Shown: positions 63,497-64,000 of the stretch, piece after piece
Layout: each line of letters opens with the position of its first letter
Position numbering within the stretch: the first letter of the stretch is position 1
Assembly: GCA_026129335.1 (NCBI GenBank)
Contig: JAHCIH010000001.1
Location: 156,678-220,677, forward strand
DNA length: 64,000 nt
Reading direction: 5' to 3'
Source: Anaerolineales bacterium
Lineage (GTDB): Bacteria > Chloroflexota > Anaerolineae > Anaerolineales > UBA11579
Notes under the pieces: generated by a model
The model's database searches: none
What the model saw: only the letters and a program-made list of their open reading frames with translations
Told to the model about the DNA's origin: nothing
Translations under genes and position numbers: made by a program

Positions 63497-64000
63497 ATGA
63501 ATTTTTTGATCACCGGCGCAGCCGGTTTTCTCGGCTCCAGCCTGGCCAACCAGCTGGCCCGTGAGGGCCACTTGGTGCGCGGGCTGGACGACCTCTCCAG
63601 CGGCGACCCCGACGCGCTCTACAAAGACGTGCATTTCACCCGCGGCGACGTGAACGACCGCCCCAAATTGTGGTCGCTGCTGCAGGATGTGGACTGCGTC
63701 TACCACCTGGCCGCCCGGGTGCGCGTGGCCGAGTCGCTGCTCTACCCACGCGAGTACACCGAAGTGAACGTGGGCGGCACGGTGAGCCTCATGGAAGCGA
63801 TGCGCGACGTGGGTGTGCGCCGGGTGGTTTTTGCCTCCTCCGGCGCGGTATATGGCGACCAGCAGGAGCAGCCGCTGAACGAGGCCGCCGCGCCCAACCC
63901 GCGCTCGCCCTATGCCGTCTCCAAGCTGGCCGCGGAATATTACGTGCGCACCATCGGCGCCCTGTGGGGCATCGAGACGGTCTGCCTGCGCATCTTCAAT
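63497..64000 (+). CDS. NAD-dependent epimerase/dehydratase (partial)
   Basis: The gene runs off the right edge, so only 168 codons are seen. MNFLITGAAGFLGSSLANQL has the GxxGxxG loop of extended SDRs. VYHLAARVRVAES near 69, FASSGAVYGD near 115 and SPYAVSKLAAEYY near 135 with the YxxxK complete the active site. It resembles UDP-glucose 4-epimerases and related nucleotide-sugar enzymes, but the specific reaction cannot be told. A TATAAT element ends 8 bases before the ATG. Confidence 0.88.
   Translation, partial: MNFLITGAAGFLGSSLANQLAREGHLVRGLDDLSSGDPDALYKDVHFTRGDVNDRPKLWSLLQDVDCVYHLAARVRVAESLLYPREYTEVNVGGTVSLMEAMRDVGVRRVVFASSGAVYGDQQEQPLNEAAAPNPRSPYAVSKLAAEYYVRTIGALWGIETVCLRIFN

Overview
The window looks like about 64 kb of a high-GC, single-membrane bacterium, most likely a member of the Chloroflexota (Anaerolineae-like). 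Three things suggest this: the family mix (sulfite-oxidase-like molybdoenzyme with an N-terminal membrane domain, PadR/HAAS membrane proteins, fused receiver/thioredoxin-reductase protein, secreted lipoproteins, a sortase, bactofilin), the absence of any outer-membrane gene, and the dispersed palindromes. The lineage is an inference from gene content, not from a marker gene. No rRNA, tRNA, CRISPR array or transposase gene was recognised.

Layout. 1-9,600: a molybdoenzyme (cut by the window edge), small membrane proteins, a VOC protein, a fatty acid desaturase, a glycosyltransferase, a lipid kinase/sugar dehydrogenase/DUF1232 operon and two EamA transporters. 9,600-14,160: a VOC protein, then a long operon moaA-HAD-MPG glycosylase-fabI-bactofilin. 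14,160-16,800: an AT-richer, decaying ABC exporter operon and a beheaded amino-acid permease, joined at one breakpoint. 16,860-24,300: potassium channel, universal stress protein, a large NAD(P)-binding protein, a PadR-HAAS-HAAS operon with a broken third copy, and an SDR. 24,300-27,840: an accessory segment with palindromic repeats, a RepA-like ATPase containing repeats in frame, and an AT-rich hypothetical/PIN pair with a frameshift. 27,840-31,710: clpC and a TetR-HXXEE cassette flanked by duplicated terminators. 31,710-37,380: envelope lipoproteins and a secreted propeller-sortase fusion. 37,400-46,160: sdhCDAB, a GNAT enzyme, icd and a calcium-type P-ATPase. 46,200-52,830: a membrane protein, a DNA-binding protein, dus, and an operon encoding adenylyl cyclase, receiver-flavoreductase and cNMP-binding histidine kinase. 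52,950-64,000: M29 peptidase, dienelactone hydrolase, bioY, a Gln/Ser-rich protein, penicillin acylase, a DsbA-cyclophilin/PrsW/DedA operon, a putative metalloprotease and an epimerase cut by the right edge.

The most interesting points are: (1) the cyclase/receiver-flavoreductase/CNB-kinase operon, which looks like a self-contained cAMP-to-phosphorelay circuit; (2) the secreted seven-repeat propeller fused to a sortase with an LPATG motif between them; (3) palindromes with conserved GTAGGGGC/GCCCCTAC arms and variable self-complementary cores, several translated in frame inside the RepA-like gene and one supplying its stop codon; (4) eight genes whose -10 element lies 6-8 nt before the ATG with no ribosome binding site, suggesting leaderless transcripts; and (5) several precise gene-decay events.
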